Shown here in pieces: positions 18,379 through 27,429 of a stretch of DNA of 64,000 bases. Source of the stretch: Silvibacterium dinghuense (GTDB lineage Bacteria; Acidobacteriota; Terriglobia; Terriglobales; Acidobacteriaceae); NCBI RefSeq assembly GCF_004123295.1, contig NZ_SDMK01000005.1, positions 248,001 through 312,000 on the forward strand, given 5' to 3'. Under the pieces are notes generated by a model that saw only the letters and a program-made list of their open reading frames with translations, ran no database searches and was not told the DNA's origin. Position numbers and translations under genes: made by a program. Every line of letters starts with the position of its first letter. The first letter of the stretch is position 1.

Positions 18379-19671
18379 ATGGTCTCCGGCGGCCCCTATG
18401 GCATTGAAGACATCCTCGGCGGCGCCGGCTATCTCAAGGCGCTGATCATTCTGCTGGTGCTGCCCCTGGTCTGGAGCGTGCCCACGGCGCTGATGATCGG
18501 AGAGCTGGCCTCTGCCCTGCCGAATGAGGGCGGCTTCTACGTCTGGGTGCGCCGCGCGCTCGGGCCCTTCTGGGGGTACCAGGAGGCGTGGCTCTCACTC
18601 ACGGCCAGCATCTTCGACATGGCCATCTACCCGACGATCTTCGTGCTCTACCTGAACCGCCTCTTCCCGGCGTGGACCGCGGGCTCGCGGGGCACATGGT
18701 GGGAGCTGGGACTCATCGCGGTCTGCGCACTCTGGAACCTGCGCGGCGCTCCGGCCGTCGGCCATGGATCGATCACCCTGTTCGTCGTCCTGCTGGCGCC
18801 CTTCGCAGTGCTGGGCATGGCGGCGCTGCATCACGGATGGCGCCTGCACGCCCATGTTCTCTGGAACTCCGCACCCTCCGGCAGCGACGGGCTTTCGACG
18901 GCAATTCTGGTCGCACTGTGGAACTACATGGGCTGGGACAACGCCTCGACCGTAGCGCAGGAGGTCGAGAATCCGCAGCGGAACTACCCACGCGCCATGC
19001 TGATCTCAGCCGGGGTCGTGGCGCTGACCTACGTCGTGCCGCTGGCCTCGGTGGCCTTTGCCGGCCTGGCCATCGCGCAATTCACCACCGGCTCGTGGAC
19101 GGACGCCGCCACGCAGCTCGCCGGCCCATGGCTTGGCCTGGCCATCGTGCTCGGCGGCACCATCTCCGGCCTGGGCATGTTCAATGCCCTGATGATGAGC
19201 TACGCCCGCCTGCCGGTGGCCCTGGCCGAAGACGGCATGCTGCCGCCGGTCTTCACCGCGCGCAACGGACGGGATGTGCCCTGGGTGGCGCTGCTGACCT
19301 GCGGCATCGCCTGGGCGCTGGCGCTGCAGTTCAGCTTCGAGCGGCTGATCTCGATCGACCTGATCCTCTACGGGGCGAGCCTGATCCTCGAATTCGTGGC
19401 GCTGATCGTGCTGCGGCTGCGCGAGCCGAACCTCGAGCGCCCCTTCCGCGCCGGCAACCTGGCCTGCGCCATCGCGCTCGGTGTCATGCCGACGGCGCTG
19501 ATCGTCTACGCCGCCTTCGCCTCACGCGATGAGAAGATGGGGCACATGCCGGCGCTCGCCTTCGGAGCGCTGATAGCGGCCATCGGACCAGTCTTTTACC
19601 TGATCTCACGCAGCCTGTGGGCGGGAAAGCACACGCCGGAGGAGCTGGCATCGGAGACAGCCAGATCCTAG
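18379..19671 (+). CDS. APC-superfamily amino acid permease, possibly 5'-frameshifted
   Basis: Amino acid/polyamine transporter with about 12 membrane helices. Family motifs: FMVSGGPYGIEDILGGAGY in TM1, IGELASALPNEGGFYVWVRRALGP, and LWNYMGWDNASTVAQEVENPQRNYPRAM. ATG 18379 lies inside TM1, so the protein would lack its N-terminal cytoplasmic part. The same frame is open upstream to a TGA at 18259-18261 (RRGLRLIPLAAATYF just before the ATG, typical of TM1) but contains no ATG, GTG or TTG. A GTG at 18258 begins a plausible N-terminus in another frame. A one-base indel near 18285-18310 would restore a normal gene. The error may be in the sequence or real. Confidence 0.8.
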   Translation: MVSGGPYGIEDILGGAGYLKALIILLVLPLVWSVPTALMIGELASALPNEGGFYVWVRRALGPFWGYQEAWLSLTASIFDMAIYPTIFVLYLNRLFPAWTAGSRGTWWELGLIAVCALWNLRGAPAVGHGSITLFVVLLAPFAVLGMAALHHGWRLHAHVLWNSAPSGSDGLSTAILVALWNYMGWDNASTVAQEVENPQRNYPRAMLISAGVVALTYVVPLASVAFAGLAIAQFTTGSWTDAATQLAGPWLGLAIVLGGTISGLGMFNALMMSYARLPVALAEDGMLPPVFTARNGRDVPWVALLTCGIAWALALQFSFERLISIDLILYGASLILEFVALIVLRLREPNLERPFRAGNLACAIALGVMPTALIVYAAFASRDEKMGHMPALAFGALIAAIGPVFYLISRSLWAGKHTPEELASETARS

Positions 19672-19726
19672 AGCGTATCGCCGTGGTACAAAGACAGCGA
19701 TCGTCCTAAGCAGGAGGATGGAACGA

Positions 19727-20548
19727 GTGCGCATCCGCATCAGTGCCGTTCTGTTATTGCTGTGCCTCGCCGGCAAGGGCCACGGCCAGGCTGCATCTCC
19801 GCAGGGGATGTCTTTGCGCTATGAAACCGTGTCGATCCGCGAGAACTCCGACGCCAACGCGCGAACCGGCATGCTGGAAAACGCCCCCGACATGACAGCT
19901 CTGCGCATGTCTTTGCATGACCTCGTCGCATACGCCTGCCAGGTCCGCTCAGAGCTGGTGTTTGGAGGGCCGGCCTGGTCGAACTCCCGTCATTTCGACA
20001 TCTCCGCGAAGGTCGCAGCTTCCGACACTCCGGAGCTCCAGAAGATGAAGTGGAGAGAGCGCGGCCCACTGATACTGCCCGCACTGACCGAGCGCTTCGC
20101 TCTGAAGATCCATCACGAGACCCGGACGCTGCCCGTCTACGATCTCGTCGTCTCACCAAAGGGCAACAAGCTGAAGCCGACCACAATTGAAAAAGGAGAC
20201 GACACGTTCAAGTTGAATGGAGGTCTTGTTCCGAGCGGATCCATGGTCTTTTACGCGGATTACATTCGCGGCATCGGCGTCGATATGCCTACCCTGGCTC
20301 GCATCCTCAGCGGACAGGTCGATCGGGTCATCGTCGACCATACCGGCCTGACTGGTGTCTTCAACTTTGCGATCAATACAGCAGAAGATCCGGGCAACGA
20401 TGCGCCGTCCATGGAACGCACATCCGAAAGACCCGAACAGGCGATTGCCATCGCACTCCACGACCAGGCCGGATTGGAGTTGAAACCGGCTCGCGAAGCA
20501 GTCGATGTGGTGGTTATCGATTCCGCAACGCCGCCGACGCCAGATTAA
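19727..20548 (+). CDS. TIGR03435-family secreted protein
   Basis: About 273 residues with a signal peptide (RISAVLLLLCLAGKGHGQ). It matches the acidobacterial TIGR03435 family: an early YETVSIRENSDANARTG segment, LHDLVAYACQV, GGPAWSNSRHFDISAK, LLPALTERF-like (LILPALTERFALKIHHE), LPVYDLVVSPKG, VDRVIVDHTGLTGVFNF, and the C-terminal VVVIDSA. Function is unknown; the family is heavily expanded in soil acidobacteria. GTG 19727 has AGGAGG nine bases upstream, whereas ATG 19718 directly abuts that Shine-Dalgarno, so the GTG is preferred. Confidence 0.9.
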   Translation: MRIRISAVLLLLCLAGKGHGQAASPQGMSLRYETVSIRENSDANARTGMLENAPDMTALRMSLHDLVAYACQVRSELVFGGPAWSNSRHFDISAKVAASDTPELQKMKWRERGPLILPALTERFALKIHHETRTLPVYDLVVSPKGNKLKPTTIEKGDDTFKLNGGLVPSGSMVFYADYIRGIGVDMPTLARILSGQVDRVIVDHTGLTGVFNFAINTAEDPGNDAPSMERTSERPEQAIAIALHDQAGLELKPAREAVDVVVIDSATPPTPD

Positions 20549-20627
20549 GAAACTGCTGCCATGCGAACCGCAGTGGAGAGGCGCATTACGGTGGAGATGA
20601 CAATCTCTCGGAAATCTGCACACCAAC

Positions 20628-20658
20628 AAAAAGCACCGCCGGCCAAAGCCGACGGCGC
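20628..20658 (-). terminator. Intrinsic terminator of the pyrophosphatase gene
   Basis: On the minus strand an 11-bp stem with two G-U pairs (20658-20648 with 20643-20633) and a TTTG loop is followed by TTTTTG. It lies about 45 bases past the ppa stop. Confidence 0.8.
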
Positions 20659-20674
20659 CTCCTGATCGCTTTTC

Positions 20675-20701
20675 CTGAGCCCTGAGCTCTGAGCCCTGAA
20701 A
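20675..20701. repeat. Short heptanucleotide tandem repeat
   Basis: CTGAGCC, CTGAGCT and CTGAGCC lie in tandem (20675-20695), followed by a decayed CTGAAAA. They sit between the ppa stop and its terminator. Same unit length as the larger arrays at 54.6-55.9 kb. Confidence 0.6.
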
Positions 20702-20702
20702 A

Positions 20703-21230
20703 CTACTTCTTGTTATCCGTAAAGTTCTGCGCAGCCTTCTGGATGTGCTCCTTGGCGTAATCGGCGCCGTGCCAGCCGTGGATTTCGACGCGCTTGCCCT
20801 CAAGATCCTTGTAGATCGAGAAGAAGTGCGTGATCTCGCGCAGGATGTGCGGGTAGATCTCCGAATAGTCGTTGACGCCCTTGTAGCGGGGGTTGTTCTT
20901 GCCTACCGCAAGGATCTTCTCATCGAGCACGCCCTGGTCGAGCATCTCGAGCACGCCGATGGGGCGCACCTGCATCACGCAGCCCGGGAAGCTGGGAGCA
21001 TCGACCAGCACCAGCACGTCCAGCGGATCGCCGTCATCGCTCAGCGTCGAGGGGATAAAGCCGTAGTCGCCCGGATAGTGAACGGGCGAGTACAGGTTGC
21101 GATCCAGGCGGAAAACGCCCAGCTGCTTGTCGTACTCGTACTTGTTGATTCCTTCGAGGGGAATCTCGATGACTGCTTCGACGACCTCCGGCATGTCCTT
21201 GCCGATGGGAAGTTCCAGATAATTGATCAT
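20703..21230 (-). CDS. ppa: Inorganic pyrophosphatase (family I)
   Basis: Cytoplasmic Mg-dependent soluble pyrophosphatase, 175 residues, normal size. It hydrolyses PPi to two phosphates and so pulls biosynthetic reactions forward. Active-site signatures: EIPLEGINKYEYDKQ, HYPGDYGFIPSTLSDDGDPLDVLVLVDAP (metal-binding aspartates) and NPRYKGVNDYSEI. Monocistronic, divergent from purS, with its own terminator. Confidence 0.97.
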   Translation of the reverse strand: MINYLELPIGKDMPEVVEAVIEIPLEGINKYEYDKQLGVFRLDRNLYSPVHYPGDYGFIPSTLSDDGDPLDVLVLVDAPSFPGCVMQVRPIGVLEMLDQGVLDEKILAVGKNNPRYKGVNDYSEIYPHILREITHFFSIYKDLEGKRVEIHGWHGADYAKEHIQKAAQNFTDNKK

Positions 21231-21323
21231 GTGTTTCCTGTTCCCGTTTCCTCTAAAAATCCTGTGAGTAGTGTAGGGCGTGGAGTTGAACGCGGGCTAT
21301 GGAGCGCTGACAGCCCAACCATT

Positions 21324-21338
21324 TATAATCAGACACGA
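21324..21338 (+). promoter_or_regulatory. -10 box of purS, possible near-leaderless start
   Basis: TATAAT at 21324-21329 lies only eight bases before the purS ATG (21338) and there is no Shine-Dalgarno, so the transcript probably starts at or next to the start codon. No good -35 box at normal spacing was seen. Confidence 0.55.
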
Positions 21339-21589
21339 TGAAGGCTCATGTCTACGTGACTCTCAAGCAGACGGTCCTCGACCCCCAGGGTCAGGCCATT
21401 CACGGTGCACTTAAAAAGATGCAGTACCAGGGAATAGAAGACGTGCGCCAGGGGAAGTATTTTGTGATTCGTCTCAGCGACGCCCTGGATGCAGCCGCGG
21501 CCACAGCGGAGGTCGAACGCATCGCGAAGGAAGTGCTCACCAACCCCGTGATCGAGGAGTTCTCCTTCCATCTTGAAGACGCCGACTAA
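21338..21589 (+). CDS. purS: Phosphoribosylformylglycinamidine synthase subunit PurS
   Basis: 83-residue PurS subunit. In Gram-positive-type purine synthesis PurS bridges PurL and PurQ in the FGAM synthase complex. Typical sequence: AHVYVTLKQTVLDPQGQAIHGALK, then GKYFVIRLSDALD and a C-terminal NPVIEEFSFHLED. purQ and purL are not in the window, so the subunits are encoded apart. A TATAAT box eight bases upstream suggests little or no leader. glmS follows 55 bases later with its own -10-like box. Confidence 0.94.
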   Translation: MKAHVYVTLKQTVLDPQGQAIHGALKKMQYQGIEDVRQGKYFVIRLSDALDAAAATAEVERIAKEVLTNPVIEEFSFHLEDAD

Positions 21590-21632
21590 CGGCGTCAACC
21601 GGAATCGGAATTCCACATCGGCAAAGCTCCGA

Positions 21633-21645
21633 TAGAATCAGCCCA
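21633..21645 (+). promoter_or_regulatory. -10 box of glmS, possible leaderless start
   Basis: TAGAAT (21633-21638) sits exactly six bases before the glmS ATG, and there is no Shine-Dalgarno. This geometry places the transcript start on the start codon. Confidence 0.5.
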
Positions 21646-23540
21646 TGTGCGGCATCGTCGGCTACGTCGGCAGCAAGTCAGTCGTTCCTCTTATCCTTGA
21701 AGGCCTGAGTCGCCTCGAATATCGCGGCTATGACTCGGCCGGCATCGCCGTAGGCGGCGACGGCCCCTCGCTCGAGCTGCGCCGCGCCCCGGGCAAGCTG
21801 CGCAACCTGGAAGCCGTGCTGCGCGATCAGCCTCTCAGCGGCACGTGGGGCATCGGCCACACCCGCTGGGCCACGCACGGCCGTCCCACCGAGGAAAACG
21901 CTCACCCCCACCGCGACTGCACCGGCCGCCTGGTGGTCGTACACAACGGCATCGTCGAGAACTATCTCGCCCTCAAGCAGGAGCTTGCCGCCGAAGGCCA
22001 CACATTCGTCACCGAGACGGATACAGAAATCATCGCGCACCTCATCGAGCAGGAGATACGGTCGGCGGCCAGCTCGGGCAAGACCATGGCGCTCGAAGAC
22101 GCCGTGCGCCGCGCCTGCCGCCGGCTGACCGGAGCCTACGCCATCGGCGTCATCTCCGCCGATGAGCCGGACAAGATCGTGGCCGCGCGCAACGGGCCTC
22201 CAGCCGTCATCGGACTGGGCAAGGACAGCCTGGGCGAGGGCGAGTATTTTCTCGCCTCCGACGTACCCGGCATCCTGCACCACACCCGCAATCTCTACTT
22301 CCTCGCCGACGGCGATGTGGCCGTGCTCACCCGCGACGGCGTGAAGCTCACCGATCTGCACGGCGAGCCGGTCACGCGGCCCGTGCAACGCATCACCTGG
22401 GACCCGATCCAGGCGGAGAAGAGCGGTTACAAGCACTTCATGCTCAAGGAAATCTTCGAGCAGCCGCGCGCCATCCGCGACACGACGCTGGGCCGCATCT
22501 CGCTCGAAACCGGCAAGGTCTTCCTCGGCGAAATGAAGATCACAGAGGAAGACTTCCGCCGCGCCACGCGCATCCACATTGCCGCCTGCGGCACCAGCTG
22601 GCACGCGGCCATCGTGGGCAAGTTCATGATCGAGCGGCTGGCGCGCGTGCCGGTGGAAGTCGATTACGCGAGCGAATACCGCTACCGCGATCCCATCCCC
22701 GATCCGAATGCAATCGGCCTGCTCATCACCCAGTCCGGCGAGACCGCCGACACCCTGGCTGCGCAGCGCGAGATGATCGCCAAGGGTATGAAGACGCTGG
22801 CCATCTGCAACGTGGTCGGCGCCATGATCGCCCGCGAGGCGCAGGGCACCCTCTACACCCATGCCGGACCGGAGATCGGCGTCGCCTCGACGAAAGCATT
22901 CACCTCGCAGCTCGTCGCGCTGTTTCTCTTCGCGCTGCATCTGGCGCAAACGCGCGGCACGCTCTCGGATGACGAGAGCCGCACCCTCGTCGAGTCACTC
23001 AGCCTGCTCCCCGGCAAAGTCGAAGAGATTCTGCGCAGCGCGGACAGCGTCTGCGAGCAGCTGGCAAAGATCTACTCCGGCGCGCGCGATTTCCTCTTTC
23101 TCGGGCGCGGCATTCACTATCCGATTGCGCTCGAGGGCGCGCTGAAGCTCAAGGAAATTTCCTACATCCACGCCGAGGGCTATCCCGCCGGCGAGATGAA
23201 GCACGGGCCGAATGCGCTCATCGATGAATCGCTGCCGGTGGTCGTGCTGGCTACGCAGGACGAGACCAACCGCGACTCGCACCTGCGCTACGAGAAGACA
23301 CTCTCGAACATCCAGGAGGTCACGGCGCGCTCCGGCAAGGTGATCGCTGTCGCTATCGAAGGCGATACGCACATCACGCAGCTTGTCGACCACGTGCTCT
23401 ATGTGCCGCCGGCCTCGGAGCTGCTGCTGCCCGTGCTCGACATCATCCCGCTGCAACTGCTCGCGTATCACATCGCAGTGCGGCGCGGCTGCGATGTGGA
23501 CCAGCCGCGCAACCTCGCCAAGTCCGTCACCGTGGAGTAA
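21645..23540 (+). CDS. glmS: Glutamine--fructose-6-phosphate aminotransferase (isomerizing)
   Basis: 631 residues; makes glucosamine-6-phosphate for peptidoglycan and LPS precursors. The N-terminal class II glutaminase domain starts MCGIVGYVG with the nucleophile Cys2 exposed after Met removal, followed by [11 protein letters not shown] and [11 protein letters not shown]. Two SIS sugar-binding domains follow ([44 protein letters not shown]). The C-terminal [13 protein letters not shown] is invariant in the family. No glmS ribozyme is visible in the short upstream region. Confidence 0.97.
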   Translation: MCGIVGYVGSKSVVPLILEGLSRLEYRGYDSAGIAVGGDGPSLELRRAPGKLRNLEAVLRDQPLSGTWGIGHTRWATHGRPTEENAHPHRDCTGRLVVVHNGIVENYLALKQELAAEGHTFVTETDTEIIAHLIEQEIRSAASSGKTMALEDAVRRACRRLTGAYAIGVISADEPDKIVAARNGPPAVIGLGKDSLGEGEYFLASDVPGILHHTRNLYFLADGDVAVLTRDGVKLTDLHGEPVTRPVQRITWDPIQAEKSGYKHFMLKEIFEQPRAIRDTTLGRISLETGKVFLGEMKITEEDFRRATRIHIAACGTSWHAAIVGKFMIERLARVPVEVDYASEYRYRDPIPDPNAIGLLITQSGETADTLAAQREMIAKGMKTLAICNVVGAMIAREAQGTLYTHAGPEIGVASTKAFTSQLVALFLFALHLAQTRGTLSDDESRTLVESLSLLPGKVEEILRSADSVCEQLAKIYSGARDFLFLGRGIHYPIALEGALKLKEISYIHAEGYPAGEMKHGPNALIDESLPVVVLATQDETNRDSHLRYEKTLSNIQEVTARSGKVIAVAIEGDTHITQLVDHVLYVPPASELLLPVLDIIPLQLLAYHIAVRRGCDVDQPRNLAKSVTVE

Positions 23541-23577
23541 TTTCCCGGCTTATAACAGGCGTGCTGGAAACAGAGAA

Positions 23578-23612
23578 CAGCGCGTACCGGAATAGATGTC
23601 CGGCACGCGCTG
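23578..23612. repeat. Inverted repeat after glmS
   Basis: 13-bp arms (23578-23590 and 23600-23612) with one mismatch and a nine-base loop. It lies between the convergent glmS and TonB receptor genes. It lacks a T-run, so it is at best a weak terminator. Confidence 0.45.
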
Positions 23613-23651
23613 AAGATACACATCGAGAAGATACGGTTATTCGATTCCGCC

Positions 23652-26600
23652 TTAAAACGTGGCGCGAAGTGCGAACTGTATCTGTCTCGGGGTGTAATTC
23701 GGATCGACGTTGGTCAGCTGGCCGAAACTTCCATTGCCCAGCTGCGCGTCGCCCGAGTTGTTATTCGGCATGTAGAGGCTGACCGTGTTCGTAAGATTGA
23801 AGAACTCCGCACGAAACTGGAGATCGAGTGCCTCGTGAATGGGGAAATTCTTGAAGAGCGAGATGTCAACGTGCCGGAATGATGGCCCGTAGAGCTGGTT
23901 TCTCGCCTGGTTGCTGACGGTACCGATCGTTTGCCCCTCGAATGCGCTGGTATTGAACCACTCGTCCTTGCCCGGGCTATTGCGATGGAAGGGCGCGATG
24001 ATGTTGGGGCGGTCATTGCCCGGCGACCCGATCTCTGAGCCGCTGTAGGGATGAGCGCAGTTGCCGGTGGTTGCGGCGGCCAGACCATCAGGCACGATGC
24101 AGCCCGCGGCGGTAGAGTTCTCCACCGAAAAATCCTTGCCTGACTGGATCGCAAAGATCTCATTGAATTGCCAGCCTGCGGCAAGCTGCTTCTTGAAGCC
24201 GGTAAGCTTCTTGCCGAAAGGCAGGAGATAGGTGCTCTGCAGCACGAAGCGGTTGCGGATATCGTTGTCGCCGTTTCCATATTCTGTCTTGCGCAGGTTA
24301 TGCGGATCGGCGTTGCCGTAGCCCTGGTCGCCTTCTTCGCTCAGTCCGGAGAAGTCGTCGAGTACATGCGACCAGGTGTAGTTCGCATTCAGGGTAAAGC
24401 CGTGGCTGAGGCGCTGCTCGAGCGAAGCCTGCAGTGCGTTGTAATTCGAGACGCCTTCGCTGTCGTAGTATCCGACCGTGGCCACGTTCGGCAGCACCGA
24501 GGAGAGAAGATAGGTCTGCGACTGCGCCGCGGTGGGTCCGGCCGGGCTGGGAAGATTGATGTTATTCAGCACCTGGGGCTGATGATTCCCCACTTCCCCG
24601 ACATATCCGAGAGTGGCGACCGCGGCTCCCAGCTGCCGCTCCACCATGAGGTTGTACTGGTAAACCACTCCCTGGCGGAGCTTGGGATTTTCCGCATTGA
24701 AGCTCAATCCGGAAAGTGAGGCCAGATCAGGAGACTGTCCAGCCACAAAAGGAGCGCTTGGAACTGGAAGTCCCTGAGAGAGCGTTTGCGTGGACGTGCT
24801 GCCCTGCCCTCCTGTTCCGCAGACAGGAGTGGCCGAGACGCCATGGCTGGTGGTGATGTAATAAGCCAGGGTCGATTCGCAGCTTGGCTGATAGGTGGAG
24901 ACGAAGGGCACATTCTTCAGATCGGCATTCGAGGTGTAGTTGCCGGGGAAGTAGCTCATGCCGAAGCCGCCTCGCAGGACGGTGCCGGGCTGCACGGTCG
25001 CTGCAAAGCCGATGCGCGGCGCAAAGTTGGAATAATCCGTGGCAATGCCCGCCGTGCTCGATGCGCCGTTTGCTCCTGCTACCTGGAGAGCAGAATCGAT
25101 ATTGTCGGCCGAGAGCGTCTGGGCCAGCGGCCAGTTGAAGTTCGAAATGTGATTGTGCGCCTCGGTGAACGGAGTGAAGACGTCATATCTTGCGCCATAA
25201 ATCACCGTAAGATTCGGAGTTACCTTCCAGAAATCCTGCCAGTAGACGCTCGGCTCCCACGAGCGGTAATCCGGAGGTGTCAGGTTGTAGACGCGTCCCG
25301 GGCCGGTAAACGCACCGATCAGCATGGATGCAAGCACGTTCGTATTCTGATCGGCAATGGAGTAGCCCGACGTGTCCGTGCTCAGACCAAAGCTGTAATA
25401 ACCCACGGCAGAGGCACTCTGCACGTTCCGCGCCTGGCGCCGGATGAGGCCCGCGCCCATCTTCATATTGTGCGGACCCACGGTATAGGAGACATTGCCC
25501 GCGTACTGGAACGTGTTGTCGATATCCTGCAGCGGAACATACGCGCCATCGCCGAGGTCTTCGAAGTTCGATATCCCAGCGACGGTAAGTCCGCTCGAGT
25601 AGGTATTGAAGTTATTCGTGCCCGCCGGGAATCCGAACTCCGTTGCGACATTATTGCCGTAATTGAGTGGCGTGGAGAAGTTATTGATGCGCGTGTAACC
25701 GGCCTTCAATTCGAGAACCAGCTGCGAACTGAAGAGGTGCGTGTAGTTGACCTGGTATCCGTAGGCCACATCGGTGGCGTCGCCCGAAAAGTTATACCGG
25801 CCCCCGCCGGGGATGACTCCGGCAAGCGCATTCGGACCGGCCACCGGAAGCTGCGCAGGGTTGTAAGTCGAAACATTGTTATAGGTGAAGCGCGCATAGA
25901 GCTGATTGCTGCTGTTAAAACTATGATCGACACGTGCATCCACGGTCGTGCTGAACTGTGTTTTGTTGCCGCCGGACACATAGTTATTCGTTACCCCGCT
26001 ATTGCTGCCTGCGGCGTTCGGCGCAGGAAAGAGCTTCAGATAGTTCAGGGCAATCGGATCCACCGTATAGGTGCCGCCGCTGCCCGGAGCAGGGTTTACG
26101 GCAGGCAACGAGCCGTTGGTGATGGCCGCCTGGATCAGATCGTCCGGCGACGAACCTCCGATGCTATTGATACTGTCGAAGTTGGTGAGGTCGGGAACCG
26201 TGCTGGTATAGGGGTTCACCGCCTGTACCAGGCGGAAGCCTTCATAAGAACCGAAGAAGAAGGTCTTGTTCCTGATAATCGGACCACCCAGCGAGCCTCC
26301 AAACTGATTCTGGCGCAGCTCCGGCTTCTGCGGAATAGATGTGGTCGTGGCGAAATAGGAGCGCGCATCCAGAACATCGTTGCGGAAGAACTCATACAGC
26401 GAGCCATGAAAGGCATTGGACCCGGACTTGGTAATGACATTGATGACGCCGCCGGCGGTGCGGCCGATTTCAGGAGCGTAATTATTCGTCTGAACCGATA
26501 TCTCCTGGATCGAATCGACCGACGGCTTGACGCCGATGCTGCCAATAATGCGTTCGTTGTTGTCGATACCATCGATGATCTCGTTGTTCAGCACGTCGTC

Positions 26601-27227
26601 CTGACCGTTGACCGACAATCCGTTTGTGGAACGTCGATCATCCGGTCTCTGACCGCTGGTGAGACCGTTTCCAGGACCTTCATTGGCTCCAGGCACAAGC
26701 TGCACTTCCTGGATGAAGTTACGTCCATTCAGCGGCAGATCGACTACCGCGCCCGCGGTGACGCTGGAGCTGACAGTGGCATTATCGGCTTGTAACAGAG
26801 GCGTCGCCGCTGTGACCTGCACAGTCTCCGACGCCGAGCCAACGATCATATGCGCATCGGCGCGGCCGCGATCACCTGCTTCCACTCCTATGTCACTTAC
26901 AGTGAAGGCCCGGAAGCCCTGCGCTTCTACGCGGACAGAATAATGTCCTGGAAGCAGAAATGAGAATACATATTCTCCCTGCCCGTTGCTCTGGGCCTGG
27001 CGAGACTCTTTCGTGCCCAGGTTGGTTAAGGTCACCGTCGCATGAGGAAGGACGTTTCCCTGCTGGTCTGTCACTAATCCAGTGATATCCGCAGTCGTGA
27101 GCTGGGCACGCGCGGACGGCACCATGGATAAGCCAACAGCGGCGATGCAGAGAAGCAGCATCGTAAGACGCTGCAGGATCTGCAATGTGAGATTCTTTGA
27201 CTGCCTCCGAAACATAGACAAAATCAA
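23652..27227 (-). CDS. Oar-like TonB-dependent receptor
   Basis: About 1191 residues. The signal segment is TMLLLCIAAVGLSMVPSARAQ. A carboxypeptidase-regulatory-like domain follows (DITGLVTDQQGNVLPHATVTL), then the plug (LPLNGRNFIQEVQLVPGANEG; NEIIDGIDNNERIIGS; GGVINVITKSGSNAFHG) and a long barrel ending in FALRATF, a typical C-terminal aromatic signature. TTG 27227 is preferred because AGGAGG lies six bases before it; ATG 27215 is 18 bases from that site, and an upstream frame extension to 27278 is unlikely. Divergent from the membrane regulator at 27430, which may control it. The substrate is unknown. Confidence 0.93.
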   Translation of the reverse strand: MILSMFRRQSKNLTLQILQRLTMLLLCIAAVGLSMVPSARAQLTTADITGLVTDQQGNVLPHATVTLTNLGTKESRQAQSNGQGEYVFSFLLPGHYSVRVEAQGFRAFTVSDIGVEAGDRGRADAHMIVGSASETVQVTAATPLLQADNATVSSSVTAGAVVDLPLNGRNFIQEVQLVPGANEGPGNGLTSGQRPDDRRSTNGLSVNGQDDVLNNEIIDGIDNNERIIGSIGVKPSVDSIQEISVQTNNYAPEIGRTAGGVINVITKSGSNAFHGSLYEFFRNDVLDARSYFATTTSIPQKPELRQNQFGGSLGGPIIRNKTFFFGSYEGFRLVQAVNPYTSTVPDLTNFDSINSIGGSSPDDLIQAAITNGSLPAVNPAPGSGGTYTVDPIALNYLKLFPAPNAAGSNSGVTNNYVSGGNKTQFSTTVDARVDHSFNSSNQLYARFTYNNVSTYNPAQLPVAGPNALAGVIPGGGRYNFSGDATDVAYGYQVNYTHLFSSQLVLELKAGYTRINNFSTPLNYGNNVATEFGFPAGTNNFNTYSSGLTVAGISNFEDLGDGAYVPLQDIDNTFQYAGNVSYTVGPHNMKMGAGLIRRQARNVQSASAVGYYSFGLSTDTSGYSIADQNTNVLASMLIGAFTGPGRVYNLTPPDYRSWEPSVYWQDFWKVTPNLTVIYGARYDVFTPFTEAHNHISNFNWPLAQTLSADNIDSALQVAGANGASSTAGIATDYSNFAPRIGFAATVQPGTVLRGGFGMSYFPGNYTSNADLKNVPFVSTYQPSCESTLAYYITTSHGVSATPVCGTGGQGSTSTQTLSQGLPVPSAPFVAGQSPDLASLSGLSFNAENPKLRQGVVYQYNLMVERQLGAAVATLGYVGEVGNHQPQVLNNINLPSPAGPTAAQSQTYLLSSVLPNVATVGYYDSEGVSNYNALQASLEQRLSHGFTLNANYTWSHVLDDFSGLSEEGDQGYGNADPHNLRKTEYGNGDNDIRNRFVLQSTYLLPFGKKLTGFKKQLAAGWQFNEIFAIQSGKDFSVENSTAAGCIVPDGLAAATTGNCAHPYSGSEIGSPGNDRPNIIAPFHRNSPGKDEWFNTSAFEGQTIGTVSNQARNQLYGPSFRHVDISLFKNFPIHEALDLQFRAEFFNLTNTVSLYMPNNNSGDAQLGNGSFGQLTNVDPNYTPRQIQFALRATF

Positions 27228-27395
27228 GAGATGCCTCCTGTTTGCCCGTCTGATCGATAGAGCCCGGGCTGGGGGCAAACCTTAGGGAGCAGAAATCATC
27301 TTCGGCAAGGCTTATACGGTAAAAGTACTTTCATCTTCTCTATGTTGATGAAAACACCCACCTTTCAGAGGAAGGTAAAACCTGTTAAATACCGG

Positions 27396-27401
27396 TATAA
27401 T
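27396..27401 (+). promoter_or_regulatory. -10 box upstream of the membrane regulator
   Basis: TATAAT 28 bases before the ATG at 27430. No strong -35 box 17 bases upstream, so the promoter is only partly supported. GGTGAG (27421-27426) is the ribosome binding site. Confidence 0.5.
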
Positions 27402-27429
27402 TCGCCGCGTTCAGGAAACAGGTGAGACG

